From: Typhlomys cinereus | Lineage: Eukaryota; Chordata; Mammalia; Rodentia; Platacanthomyidae | Assembly (NCBI GenBank): GCA_023101885.1 | Contig: JALPQD010000006.1 | Span: 16,516,085-16,580,084, forward strand | DNA: 64,000 nucleotides | Reading direction: 5' to 3' | Shown here: positions 22,989 through 34,844 of the stretch, in pieces | How the letters are laid out: each line of letters starts with the position of its first letter | Numbering within the stretch: position 1 is the stretch's first letter | Notes under the pieces: model-generated | The model's input: only the letters and a program-made list of their open reading frames with translations | Database searches by the model: none | What the model was told of the DNA's origin: nothing | Translations under genes and position numbers: made by a program

Positions 22989-23321
22989 AGCACAACTTAA
23001 GGAGAAGAAGAGATTTAACTGTCTTTCATTTCCAGAGGAGAGTTAGAGTCCATTATGGAGGAAAAGACATGACAGACGTCAGAAGCTGGAGGAGTTTCAG
23101 GGTCACTGCAGCCACCATGGAGGTGGAGGGAGCGGGGGGGGGGGCAAACTGCAAAAGCATGTTGCCAGCAGAAGCAGGGCGGGGCTTGCCATTTTCAAGA
23201 CCCACCCCTTCTGACATGCCTTCCTCCAGCACTTGTCCACTTCTTAAAGGTCTCATGACTTCTCCAAACACTAACAGTAGCTAAGGATTTAAAGACATAA
23301 GACCGTGGGGGACAACTCACA
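22989..23321. mobile_element. Rodent interspersed repeat inserted in the SINE
   Basis: GC-richer than its surroundings. It carries 'gagagttagagtccattatggaggaaaagacatg', 'gcggggcttgccattttcaagaccc', 'ccttcctccagcacttgtccacttcttaaaggtctcatgacttctcc' and 'aagaccgtgggggacaactc', a block series common to a rodent interspersed repeat. A poly-G run lies at 23134-23143. The overlapping plus and minus frames here are repeat-derived. Confidence 0.6.
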
Positions 23322-23384
23322 TGGAAATCATGACATGAGGCAAAGGCTTTAACCCCTGGGTCATCTCCCCAGCCTCAGAACAAG
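23322..23384 (-). mobile_element. Old ID-related SINE, head half (interrupted copy)
   Basis: 'ggcaaaggctttaacccctgggtcatctccccagcc' is the reverse complement of the tRNA-like head and completes the copy begun at 22832. It directly abuts the poly(A) side of the NONO pseudogene. Confidence 0.65.
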
Positions 23385-23387
23385 CTC

Positions 23388-24914
23388 TTTTTTTTCCAAG
23401 AAGAATGAACACAGTTCATTTTGACATGGTTCCCTGAGTCCTCAACAATCACAGGATGTTTCAGGAATGAACCGCATTGAACCGATTAAGCAATGTACCA
23501 CACAAAGCTTGATTTGTTGAATAACACCTCTCCCTTGCCATCTGTCTCCAAAGCATATGCCCTAAAGCAGTATAGTCAGGAAAGACCTATCTATTGGGAG
23601 GAATCCTTAACACTTTTCCAAGGTAGAATTCTGGCTAGTGCAAAAAGGGTCCTTCGTTTAAGCATTGTGGGAAACTAGAATCAGCGACACTTGTTTGGAG
23701 TAAATTCAACTCCAGGAGCTGCTGCACAGCTGGATGCAAGAGGAAATCCACCAACTGCTTCAATTCCTTCCATTGCAGCAGTGCTACAAAGTGCTCAGTT
23801 GCTGGTGGGGCCAGTCCCAAGGTTCCATCAGGTATCATAGTGGCAGGTCGCGGAGGAGCTGGGGTACCAGCTGACACAGAAGCAGGAGGCATGGTGCCTC
23901 TTTGACCCCTATCATATCTCTCAGTCTCTTGCATCAGGGAAAGTTTTGAGTCCTTCCTGCTGTTGCTGCATCATATATTCTTATTGTTGCTGCATTTCTT
24001 CCTCACCACTCTTACACTCCTCCATCTGCCTGAACTCCAGCTGCTTTGGTTTTTGAACTTCTTGGTTGTGGAGGTCTTCAATTCTTCGAAGTTCTTCTTG
24101 ACACCCACCTCATCAAATTATGCTTCATTAGCATGACCTGATGCTCATGGTGAGCTGCCTCCATCTCTATCTCCAGCTTGTCAGGAGCCTCCTTGATGTT
24201 TCGGTCCATTTGGTCTTGCTGCTGCTTCTTCATCTTGATGAGTGCCTTCCAATGCATGGCATCTTCATACTGAAAGGAGCCAGGCTGTGCAAATCTAGGT
24301 GGCTGTTCTCACTCCTTCTGGAATTGCTAATTTTAAATAACCAGCTTCTCTGGAAGTCCCTCTTCATCATCTAACTGGCCCATGGGCTCCACAGTCACAG
24401 ACTAAGGAAATGTAGTGAGCAAGGATCAGCTGGTTTCCTTGAGAACTCAACAATGCCTTTTCCTGAGGGCCTTCCTCCATCATCCACGATGACCACAGCC
24501 CTCTCCACCTGGCTGAACACAGAAAGGGCTTCTTACCGAGTGGCATATTGTCCAGCTCCACCTTGGCCATTTTTTCCAGGGTTCGTGTTTCCAAGTGAAT
24601 AAAACCAAAGCCTTCATCCTTTGAATGAAAACTTTGCTTGCTTTCCTATATTTCTTGAATAGTTTCCTGATTTTCTCTTCAGTGATTTTCTCTTCAGTGA
24701 TGTCAGGGGGAAGATTGCCCACAAAGAGATGGTTTTGCTGGGTGAATGTCTTATCTTCAGATCTGTAGTGTTTTTCATTTGCAGGTATTGGCAGTGGTGG
24801 CTGCTGCTGGTGCTGCTGGTGCTGCTGGTGCTGCTGGCACTGCTGGTGCTGTTGATGATGCTTCCTTGAAGTGTGGTTCCGCTTCTCCGAGTTAAAGGTT
24901 TTGTTGCTCTGCGT
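23388..24914 (-). pseudogene. NONO: Processed pseudogene of NONO (p54nrb, paraspeckle RNA-binding protein)
   Basis: An intronless, decayed copy of the NONO mRNA. NONO is a nuclear DBHS protein (two RRMs, NOPS, coiled coil) acting in paraspeckles, splicing and DNA repair. The minus strand shows, in order: the N-terminal KTFN start and His/Gln-rich tract (about 24900-24780); the RRM1 signature [13 protein letters not shown] (about 24730-24690) and ELDNMPL (about 24555); RRM2 remains [20 protein letters not shown] (about 24500-24445); the NOPS/coiled-coil part (about 24370-24000); and the C-terminal [12 protein letters not shown] and MIPDGTLGL segments (about 23890-23810). The start ATG is ACG (24914-24912). 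There are several frameshifts. About 30 codons are missing between RRM1 and RRM2, and a smaller deletion follows in RRM2. ITEEK is duplicated near 24690. A TGA at 23683-23681 cuts the end, just before the expected stop at 23677-23675. Sequence resembling the NONO 3' UTR runs to an A-run at 23395-23388. It will not encode a working protein. Confidence 0.93.
24780..24850 (-). repeat. CAGCAC/CAGCAG hexamer-like repeat in NONO pseudogene
   Basis: On the minus strand several CAGCAC-type units in the His/Gln tract alternate Gln and His codons. The tract is more regular than expected for the parental gene and has probably been reshaped by slippage. Confidence 0.75.
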
Positions 24915-25217
24915 ATTTCACCCTTTATTTCCATTGAACATGGCAAAGTGCCTCCCAGTCCTCTGTCCAACCTCGACCTTCTCTGCCAACAGCTCTTGGT
25001 CGAACAAACATTTAATCTGAAAAATCAGTAGCTCTTCAGCAGCATCTTTATCTGAACTGTGAGCTCTGTTATATCTGTAACAACTCCACACCTCTGACTT
25101 CTGATGAACTCTCATATGTTTGGTCTCAAGAGAGTATCTGTCACTGACGCTATGAAGAACACCCCCTTTGTTTTCCCGATTGCCATCTGCTACCAAATTA
25201 AATTCACCCATATTCAT
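24915..25217 (-). other. Open frame upstream of the NONO copy, origin unknown
   Basis: A 99-residue open frame reads into the NONO pseudogene region from upstream and stops at 24918-24920, just before the ACG that replaces the NONO start. Residues 61-99 (DAAEELLIFQ to FNGNKG) look charged and helix-like but match no domain I recognise. It may be NONO 5' UTR carried by the retrocopy, a second retrocopy fragment, or a chance frame. Confidence 0.3.
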
Positions 25218-27383
25218 TCTTACTGCTTCCTATCAATATGGCACCCTTACTCCATGTACCGTTTGACTTTACTTCTTCTGAGACTTTACCCCTGATGTCA
25301 GTTTTTCTTGGTCCATTGCAAACCATGTCTTTACTGGTTCTTTCTGTCTTCACAATATGAACTTGCTGGAAACTTTGGCTGGCATTGAATCTCCCATATA
25401 GCTACCATATAATATTCTTCTTGTTCACAGACAGGAACTGATATTAAACTTGCTGCAATCAGCATCATTCTACCGCACACTGCTTTCACTAATATCGCCA
25501 AAGACCAAGTAATTGACAGTTAGATATGGATTATTAACCCTCTTTTATTGTTGGCTGCATTCTAAACTGCTGACTTCTTTTCTTGAAAATCTCTGTTCAC
25601 TTGGTGTCTAGGACACTTTGCTTTCCCATCTCTGTCTGTTATGCATTGTTCTTGATTGCAAAGCCCTTGAGATAGTAGTGATCTCCAAGTTTCTCCCTAA
25701 AGCCCTCTGTTCTCACTATGTAGTCTATCTAAAGGGCCTCTTTCATTTTCATTGTTTGAACATCAGTTCAACCTGCTGACTTGCAAATCTAACTTGCTTG
25801 TCTGCATCTCTTTCTCAAACTAGAAATTGACCAATCTCAAATGCTGTATGCCCAGAATTTAATTAACCTTTGCTTCTACACTCACTCTCTTTCTTTATTG
25901 TCTCAACTAATCATGGATCCAAAATAAAACCTTGGAGTGGTTCACTTGTGAATCAATTCTGGCAGAATATGCTATTGTCCTGTATTAATTTCTAAGGTCT
26001 TTCCACTTAAACATATTTCAGCCTGATGAGTTATAACTAGTAACTGTATCTCTGTGCCGTACAGGTAGAAGAACAAAGAGAACAACAACCCTCACGTTTG
26101 ACCAGTGACTAAGGAAAGTTGATCTATAACGGCTTACCTCTATTCTTTTTGGGTAGAATAACTTTATTTGGATCTGTTAAGATCTGTTAAGATAGCTTCA
26201 AAACATATGTTCTAGACTATCTTCCAAAGTTTCTCAGTGGATTAAGTGCCAGTTGCCCACAGTGGTAATTTGCATGGAAATATGCCATTTATTCACTGAA
26301 ATATCTTCCCTGTTTTATTTCCTTATTTTCCTTCTGGCATTTTCTTCTTTTCCAAATTAAACTTCTACAACTTGAATTCTCATCTTAGCGTTTGCTTTTT
26401 AAAAAAAAAATGAGAGAGAGAGAGAATACAAGCCAAGGAACCAGCTTTTTTTGTCTGAATATAGAGGCAAATACTCAATTTGCATTAGTAACTATATCTA
26501 GATTCCATCCATATTATTTCAACTCCTTCCACATTTTTGCCTGGGACACTCCAAATGTCTTCTATTTATGTCTCTGTTTTTAAGCCTGAGTAACTCAAAT
26601 TAATTCTCTGAAATTCTAGAATAGCAAAGTCTTCAAGAAATGCCATTTTTAAATGCCATTTTTTTTCATTATGATTGACACATAAAATGCATGGGGCAAG
26701 ATATAAGGCTTCACAGTAGTTCTTGTGATGCAGCTTTTTCTGAATTACCTCTTTTGCTAATAGTTTTTAGGGCCTCCCACAAGTCAAAAACTCAACATTC
26801 CATCAGGGAACATAATCTCAATAAAGATCTGTTCCCACATAGATTAACTGATTTTGTTCTTCCTATTGTTTCATTCCAACAACATCAAAAGAATTGCTGT
26901 CTCCATCTCCTCCTTATCCTCTTCTGTCTTTCCAGATAACCAGATTTTATTTCTATCCTCTCTCCCAATACCAAAAAAAAAAAAAAAAAAAAAAAAACCC
27001 AGCTTCTTTGCTCCCCTAAACTTATAGTAAAGGTCGGCATCCACAGTTCACCTCGACATCTTCTCATTCAATATTATTTTCTAACTTGCAACACAGTGGC
27101 AAATTCTGCATGCTTCCTCATATGTTCTACATGTGTCTATTATGTCCATGACTGAGTACCACTTTCAGTTTATACCTGGAGTATTGCAATTAACTCTATA
27201 TAGATGTCTCACTTTTGAATACCAAGGACATCATTCTCTCAATGTTGCTTTTTTAAAGCTATCAGAAAACCTTCAGCTGTTTAGCCAACCCCTTCACCAG
27301 TAACCCCACTTTGACATTCTGCTCATGTCATATCAAACATATTTCCCATTGATCCCACTCAGTATAAGTCTCTTTTAGGTTTT

Positions 27384-27387
<4 letters not shown>
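25218..27387. other. Pyrimidine-rich unassigned DNA, possible ancient LINE
   Basis: Plus strand rich in C and T, with phrases such as 'ccaaaataaaaccttggagtgg' (25918-25940) and 'tacctggagtattgcaattaactc' (27174-27197) that recall very old LINE remains. It is not certain enough to name. An (A)25 run is at 26973-26997. The plus frames 26392-26583 and 26691-26939 look like chance. Confidence 0.35.
26973..26997. repeat. (A)25 homopolymer
   Basis: A pure A run with no recognisable SINE or mRNA copy next to it. Confidence 0.95.
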
Positions 27388-27418
<31 letters not shown>

Positions 27419-27658
27419 TTGTGTGTTTGTGTGCACCAGAGGGCACTTGTGTTGAGGCCCAAGGGTGATTTCAGAATCACCCTAGATTTTTCTGCCTTTT
27501 ATTACTTTGTTATGTGTTTTCCAGGCTCTGCCCTCCAGGGGCTGAAGTGCAGGCTGCTGTCATTTCCTCATTTCTGCCTAGCATTTTTACAGAGAATCTG
27601 AGATCTGAACTCAAGATCTTTCATGCTACAAAAAAACTAAAACTGAGCCATCTCTCCA
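27388..27658 (-). mobile_element. Old ID-related SINE with (TC)n tail
   Basis: (TC)n at 27388-27415, a short TG part, then 'ttgaggcccaagggtgatttcagaatcaccctagatttt', 'ccaggctctgccctccaggggctgaagtgcaggctgc', 'gcctagcatttttacagagaatctgagatctgaactcaagatc' and 'actgagccatctctccagc', the complement of the tRNA-like head. Nearly full length. Confidence 0.85.
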
Positions 27659-27965
27659 GCTTTATACTTTTCATCTGTACAAATTTCCGATGGTAATAAA
27701 TCAGTCCATCTGCTAATCAATCAAATTTTATCTGACACGTAACTGAGCCGTGGTATCCCCTCCAATCTCTTCCGCTTCCTACCTCTTCCTTCGTACTCTT
27801 GGCACTTGGAAATGATTCCTTTCATAATACTACTACATTTCTTTATAACTATTTGCAAGTACTTTATGACCTGTTCTTCGTCTATTTGACATTTGATACA
27901 ACAACAAATGTTTAGAAAAAATTGTCATTTTTTAACTTTAATTATTTATATATTTTGTGTATTTA

Positions 27966-27968
<3 letters not shown>
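27659..27968. other. Short unassigned spacer
   Basis: Pyrimidine-rich. It may continue the possible old LINE to the left of the SINE. Confidence 0.35.
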
Positions 27969-28014
<46 letters not shown>

Positions 28015-28208
28015 CAGAAGCACTGTGTGTCTCCACAGAGGAGCAAAGGTGACTTTGCAAATCATCCTGGATTGCTTCTACCTCCTTTTTGTTTTGGCTG
28101 GGATTTCTCTGGCTCCACCAGAAGTGCAGGCTGTTGCCTTTTCCACCTAGCATTTTTGCATGGGACCTGGCAAGGCAGAGTTTTAACTCCTGAGCCATCT
28201 TTCCAACC
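27969..28208 (-). mobile_element. Old ID-related SINE with (TG)n tail
   Basis: (TG)n at 27969-28012, then 'ccacagaggagcaaaggtgactttgcaaatcatcctggattgcttctacctcc', 'accagaagtgcaggctgttgccttttccacctagcatttttgcatgggacctgg' and 'ttaactcctgagccatctttccaacc'. It is a neighbour and sister of the copy at 27388-27658. Frames of 85, 121 and 86 residues here are microsatellite and SINE translations. Confidence 0.85.
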
Positions 28209-29899
28209 TGAGAATTGTCAAGAATGTTTAACTAAATATATCAGTAATTGGAAAACACAACTGGTGTTTAATCAGAATGAAGACTAACACAAGAAAGCAA
28301 ATACTTTCTCAATAAACGTGTGACTGAGGCCTACAAATATGCCTGTCTGTTATTGTAAGCACAATTGTCATCTAGAACATAAACTTTATAACATGAGTTA
28401 GACAGGATGAAACTGATGATAAAAATGTAGAGACAAGAAAAACATGGTTTTGGGAACAGGAAACTTTAAGGGAGACAAGGAATATGACCACAGTTTGTGG
28501 CCTTCTCCTCAGTCCCTATCTTCTAGATTTGATAGAGCTTGTTACAAACCATTATTTCCTGTAAAAGACCATATAGCTAGGTTGAAGACTCTGTAAGACA
28601 ACTGATTGATTAAAACTCCCATGCTTGCAAGAGAGTGAGAATGCTTCTGAAATCATATAGGACATCTTTAGTCCTACTAACAGATACTGCTTACTTATCC
28701 CTATATCTAACCTAACATCCTTTTTGACTATCAGATTTTAGTGATGGCAGAATATTGATTTCCACCAGCCCCCAAAGTAAAAAGAGTATCAGGCAGCAGG
28801 TGAAATCCACATCTTGACAAAGATTTCTTTGCAGTGTTGTAGCCTACGTGATTTCTTCAACAGTACTCATGGAAATTTGACTCGACTTTGTTTTGTAACT
28901 ATAAAAACATCATGCAATCAGTTCTTTGGTGAAATATATCATTGTTGCAACAAGAATCTTTGTTCTTTGCCCATGGTCATTCATATTTGTCTTAGAATAA
29001 ATAACTCATTTCATTTATTGCAAGGATTCTGCTTTGCATTGGTGTTTTTTTGGCAGTGGTCAACTGATTTTCAAGTGCCACCATATTCACCTGATACATG
29101 CTCACAATAATCTAAGATAAGGGGATTTAAATTTCATTTTCCTCAGAAGCATTTCGGCATTATATCATGACTTCCTAACAGCTGCCAGTGATTTAAACTT
29201 CTAGCCAAGGAAAGTTATGCATTGTGGTAAGTCTGAGAAAGACAAACAAGTAAATGTAACATTAGAATGAAGTCTTCCAGATATCAGTAGGAAAGACATT
29301 TAATCCACAATGTAGCTAATCATTTAACGTATGGTTGTCTGTGACCGGTTCATTTCAGTGGCCAGATGTATAGTAATGTACCCAATCTCTGCAGACATGG
29401 AAGGTCATGCTTGAAATATCTGTCTACTCTTTGCTTTAAAAAAGAATACTTCCCGTTAAAGAGAGGTATGCACAGTTTTAGTCAAAACTAGGAATTGGAG
29501 ATAAAAAAAGAAAGCCTATCATTTTGGCTTTCCATTAACTGTAAGGTTTAAAAAAAAAAAAAGAGAAATTTCTCAAGGAACAGGAACTAAAATTCCTGGC
29601 AAAAATCTGATGCCAAATGGTAGAAAACTGCCATTACTCACCATGCTAATGAAAATGAGCATAGTGGGTGTTTTTCATTATGTTCCTCTGCTCCCTCACT
29701 TTGTTCTTCTATCTCCCAGGAAGAAACTCCAAGGTACATCACTAATGCTAAAGGTAAAGTATCTAACTTTTCCCTGAAAACTTCTTAGGTTGTCTTCTGT
29801 CAAAGACTTCTCATTAAAAATAAACCAGATGATGACAATCTTGGAAGACTTAGGAAGTCTACCCACTAGCTTTCATTAATCAAAAAGTAAAAGTGTGAT
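28209..29899. other. Unassigned, single-copy-looking DNA
   Basis: No repeat recognised over about 1.7 kb. The 98-residue frame 28814-29110 has no recognisable domain. Confidence 0.45.
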
Positions 29900-30525
29900 T
29901 AATTTACTCATTTCCCTGTGCGACATTTTTTGCCCCCTCCCAGGACTTGCTTCCTCTCTTTCCTTCTCCTGCTCAGATTCTGTCTGTCCTCCCCACTATT
30001 ATAAGGAGAACAATTTCCTCAGAGCCATCAAACACATCACACCTTGGAAGCAGCCTGTACAAGGATGTTTTTTAAAAGGCAATGTCTGAATATGACAAAT
30101 GACATTAGCCCCATGTTTGGCAGGGTCACAGTCAAAGCCGAATCTGATATTTACAGTATGCTTTATAAAACCACAAACATCTTCCTAAGTCCTATGGGAT
30201 GTCATGTCACAGAGAACATAAGCAATTAATCTCCCAGTGTGGCATTTATCACCTTTTTCCTCAGGCAGGCCTGTCTCAGAGATGGTTAAATAGCCTTGGC
30301 TGGAGCTGTAGCCTATCAGCGGAGGCACATGAGCGCATTGTACGGTTTGGCAACAATGTGCAACTTGATTCAGCAGTGCCAGACATAGCGAGTCTTGAAA
30401 AGATGCTCATATGTAACAGGTCTGGAGCACAAACTCTCCACACAGAAATAACATCTTCACTGGTCCGAAGAGATGCTGTTGCAGGAATTAGCTGTCATCG
30501 ACTTTAAGCATTATATAAATTTGCC
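29900..30525. promoter_or_regulatory. Candidate conserved noncoding element
   Basis: A repeat-free stretch, richer in GC than its surroundings, with balanced composition and several CpGs (for example 'gagcgcattgtacggtttggc', 30330-30350). The overlapping frames 29895-30089, 30044-30229 and 30199-30507 are in different frames and show no domain, so I favour noncoding. No homology could be tested here. Confidence 0.35.
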
Positions 30526-33500
30526 TTAATTTAGTTCCAAAATGACCATTTATTTCAAGCCTTGAATACATTGAAATTGCAGAAGTTTCAATCCTGGAAA
30601 CCATGGGTTTTAATCTCCACAATTACCCCAAATCAAGGCAGTGCTCACAAAAATCTTCTGAATGGCTAACTAACATATGGTGAAAATGTTCAAAGCTACA
30701 TCCCCATAATTAGTTTATATTTATATATTGTGCTTATATTACTGTTCCATGCTCCATTCATCCTCTAATGATGGTGTTCAAACAGATGCCTTGAAGCTCA
30801 TGCCTGACGACTCTCAAGTTTTTCAGTTCAGAATTCAGAAGGCCCAAGATCTGATAGTTTGATTGTATTTGCAATATTTACATGGAATTTAATACTGTCC
30901 TTGTAATTGTATATTCACAGTCTATATCTTATCAAAATTCATATTATCACTTTCTTATAGTCCAAAAGTGACTAATGTTTCATATAGCTAATAAGTGAGT
31001 AAGTGTTCAACAAGTGGTGGGGAAGGAGTAATATTTACTACTAAAATTGTATTCTTTAGGGTAAATCATGAAGCATGCATTGAAAGAGTTGTTGGGGACA
31101 AAATCTAAGTCCTAGACTACTTTGAACTTTTAAGGTGGAGAATATATTCAAGGAAGAACAAGCTCATTTAGAAAACATAGACAAGTACAGGCAGAAAAGT
31201 ATAAGATTGATTTAGGTCACAGAGTAAGTGCCACACTTTTGGTCCTTAGACAACACCTCAAGCAGAAGCAAAAACTATGAAAGGATTAAAAATAGAAAGC
31301 ATCAGGATTAAAAATTTAAAAAGCACAATTTATCTTTTCCCAGGGGAATGAAAACCTCTTCATGATACATGTTCAACACATGAGGCCCGTTTTTTCTGTT
31401 TAAAATCATAAACATGCTATGCACCAGTGCTTCCTCTAATCATGCTGACAGTGGAGATCAATGCCTTTTACTGAGATTTGTGGAAACCGCAAAGAGTCAA
31501 GTGTTGCTGCTATGGAGATAAATGCCCTTGAAGGCTCTCAGCCTTAGCTCACCACCAAATGTCTCCTCGGAGGATAGTTGATTTTTATCCTCTTGATATT
31601 ATTGGAATGGGGCAGTGGTTCAGTACTGACGCAGGACAGTGTCCAAGATGGTATATGAGGACCTCACTTTATGACTCCAGTGAAAGACAGTTCCTTCCTA
31701 AATTACTTTTCCTGTTAGATCTTGTCCCGGCACAGTAATTCCTGAGTCCGATGGTTAAAGACATCATTTTAATGAAGCTGTGATGCATTCTTTAATTCTT
31801 TGAATGACAAAACACAATGAACTTAAATATAATCCAGGTTGTGCCCTCTGTATATGAGATAGTATCTCTTCCTTTGGTTTACCCTCTTCACCTATCTCTT
31901 TTACTGACTAGTTTACATTTGCTCACAGATCACTACTAACAGAATGTAATTCTCCTAGTGTAACTAGCTGAATTTCTACTTCAGCAAAACAGGTCAAAAA
32001 TTATTAAAGTATCTCACTAGAGAGAAATTGTTGGATATTGGATTCCTAACTGATTGTGCTTATCTGAAAGAAACCAAGCAAAGAAAATGCATCACCAAGA
32101 AAAGATGTACTCAGTGCCTATAAATATGCACAGTCACAAACAACAGGGCAAGGAAAGCTGGCTGTGTTGACACAGTGATCCACATCTCCAGATCTTTCAG
32201 ATACATCTGAGACCTCCTCAGTTATTAAGGAGAAAATCATCCATTAGTGAACTTCCCCTGCCTGGACCAAAAAAAGAGAAAATTTCTCTCTCCCTACCTT
32301 GACTGTCTCTATTAGAGAACTAAGCATTATACTACATCATGCCTGTCACATCTTGCATCCACTTCTGTCTACCCAAAGTAAAATGTCTACATAAATAATG
32401 AGTGGTGAACCTATCTATGAACAGAAGGACATGAATCTCTCAGCATTTAAAAGTGACTTCTCTCCTCTCTTTCAAAAGCTGTACTTAAATCCCAGAGGGA
32501 AAATTATATTCTGAGGCTAATACAAATAGTGAATTTTAAAAATATGCAAAGATTCATAATGATACTAATAATATTAATAGTGACAATAATGAATAAATTT
32601 TCTACTAGAAAATAGGTAGGTTGTTGAAATTTTATAACCCTATTAAATATCTGTTTTATATGTTGCATTTATTTTTTCTTTATGAGAAGACCTAGTCACA
32701 TATGTACTTTTATAGCTTCCTAGAGAGACAAGAAAATGGAGCTATAACTTTTCATTTTCTATCATTTGTGATAGGTACATAAATGAGCATATGTGTCTAA
32801 AACCAATCTGCTACCTTATCTCTTTTTACTTTGATCTGGAAAGTAGAGATTATTATTGTTTATAAAATTTTGTTCAAAGAAGTCCTTTTGATTTCATAAG
32901 TATTTAAATAAAAAGAAAAGCTATTAGTCACTCCAATGACTCAGCAAAGTAAAACCATCCACTAATGGTTTAATATTTCTGTAGAACTTTTGTCATTGAC
33001 CAATCTAAATGTAAGCATCTCAAAGCAAACAATTCTATTAAGATTATAGAGCTAACACTGATGTTGCATCCTAAACTTGAATAGCCAAATCAGATGATGT
33101 TTGATTCCTTTGTATATTATTCCTCAAATACTTTTAATATTTAATTGACTAAATGTTCTTTTCCATAAGAGGACAGCCTAAAGGAAGAACAGAGGCAAGA
33201 AGAAGAAAAAATCATAGAACACTATTCAGAAGGAATATGACTGATGACATGTTCAGCTGTATTAGATGACAAGTGTCCAACATTTCAGAGGCAATTCGAT
33301 GCATCCCATCATCTGTCTGACATAGTCAAACATATATCTTTGTCAACTGTCCAGTTTCATTGTTATTCCATGTGCAGTAACACGACATTTGACCATCTTC
33401 ATCTTGATAAAAACCTTGCTATATAAAGTTTCCTGCTATTAGCTGTACTGGTATATCATAATCAGAAAAGGTCAGGTAGGATATGACCTCTGAACATCCT

Positions 33501-34384
33501 TGCCAACCCATTCTTCATATTTTCCTCAGGCATGGGATCATGGGTTTTCCTCCTTATATGGCAGAACCAGTAAGATCCGAGGGAATTCACACAGGGAAGA
33601 AATATGCATGGTCTTCAAGTGTTCTCATGTTACCTCTGCATTTCCTTGAGGTTCTTAGAAAGGTTTGCTTTCAATAGGTTTCAAGTATATGCTACATCAC
33701 TGCAAGACACAATCAAATGTCACCATCATGTTTAAAATATACTTTCACTACACTCTGAATTTAAACATTTAATGAGTTAACTTTTCAATGCTAGCTTCCA
33801 AACAGTCAGACTATTCAGATGATTCTAATTCATTGATATGAATCTCCACAGCTAGAGTTGGTTACAGACTTCTGTTGAAGAATATTTCTTCTACTGACAA
33901 ATGAAAGGAAATACCAAGTATAATCTCATTCTTTAGAGTGTCAGATTCTTCATAAGTTGGAGAAATATTATGACCAGTGTGTAGAAAGAATAGGCTATAG
34001 ATCTCACATCATTTGGTTTTTAATTTTAGCACTTTCACAGAGTCTGCCTTCCAAGGGTATTTTACCCAGTAGAATGTTTGTTAAACATAAGACAACAAAA
34101 TGCCCACTTTACGATGGAACTCATCCAAATTCCTATCACATACATGCACACCCTTACATATACTAAAGCACTGCAGAGTAAATCATACATCTTTCTATAG
34201 GAAGGCTGAGGAGCTGATAGAAGCATAGCTTGAGTTAATGAGTGATGTGGGGCTCTGACTTCTTGATTTCATATATATGGTGATCTCTACCAATGAACCA
34301 GATGATAATTTGTGAATATACTCTGTGTCACTCATCTTATTCATTGAAGTTGTCTCTTTTACCCCTTCTTGCTTAAGTCTATTC
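30526..34384. other. Long unassigned, single-copy-looking stretch
   Basis: About 3.9 kb with no transposon I recognise, which is unusual in this window. Within it, 31430-31830 looks more complex and GC-richer, with a RUNX-like AACCGCA at about 31486-31492. No coding signal. Confidence 0.45.
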
Positions 34385-34725
34385 AGATGACAGCAGCAAA
34401 AATGTCATAAAGAGGTGGCTTAAAAACAAAAAGACTGATTCCTATAGTCGTGAGAATCCAACATCAAGGTTTGTCAGGTAACATATCTATTGAAGGTCTG
34501 TTTTTCATTGGTACATTCTCCATAATGGAAAAGACCTCCCCAGGGTGTGGTTGATGAGGCACTAATCCTATTCATGAACCTCTGTTCTCACAGTCTAATC
34601 TCCTCCCACAGGCCCTATCTCTCACTGTCATTACATGGTTGATTAGATTTCAACATATGTTCATTCACAGGATGCAAAGATATAAACATCACTTTTTAAT
34701 AGAATTATCTCATTTTTGAAATTTC
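34385..34725 (-). mobile_element. MLT1-type MaLR LTR, minus strand
   Basis: 'ataaagaggtggcttaaaaacaaaaagactgattcc', 'gagaatccaacatcaaggtt', 'gatgaggcactaatcctattcatgaacctctgttctcacagtctaatctcctcccacaggccctatc' and 'acatggttgattagatttcaacatatg' reproduce the reverse complement of MLT1-type LTRs from end to near start. No internal region is seen. Confidence 0.8.
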
Positions 34726-34844
34726 ACTCAACCAATACATAATGTTGTGTATAATGATCTATTTCAATGACCTCAATCTTGCTAGAGCAGTAATATATCT
34801 ATTTATGAGACATCTTAAATCCACTTACATGCTATTAAAAGAAT

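Noticed and set aside
24614..24970. 118-residue Ser/Thr-rich minus frame as a separate gene
   Set aside because: It is an out-of-frame reading of the CAGCAC array and RRM1 part of the NONO pseudogene.
26973..26997. (A)25 as the tail of a retrocopied mRNA
   Set aside because: The sequence upstream of it on the plus strand shows no SINE, no mRNA copy, and no polyadenylation signal at the right distance.
27922..28287. 121-residue frame with poly-Val/Cys segment
   Set aside because: It is a translation of a (TG)n microsatellite and SINE body.
29895..30507. Three overlapping frames as exons of a gene
   Set aside because: The frames differ, none shows a domain and no consistent splice sites join them. 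I list the region only as a possible noncoding element.
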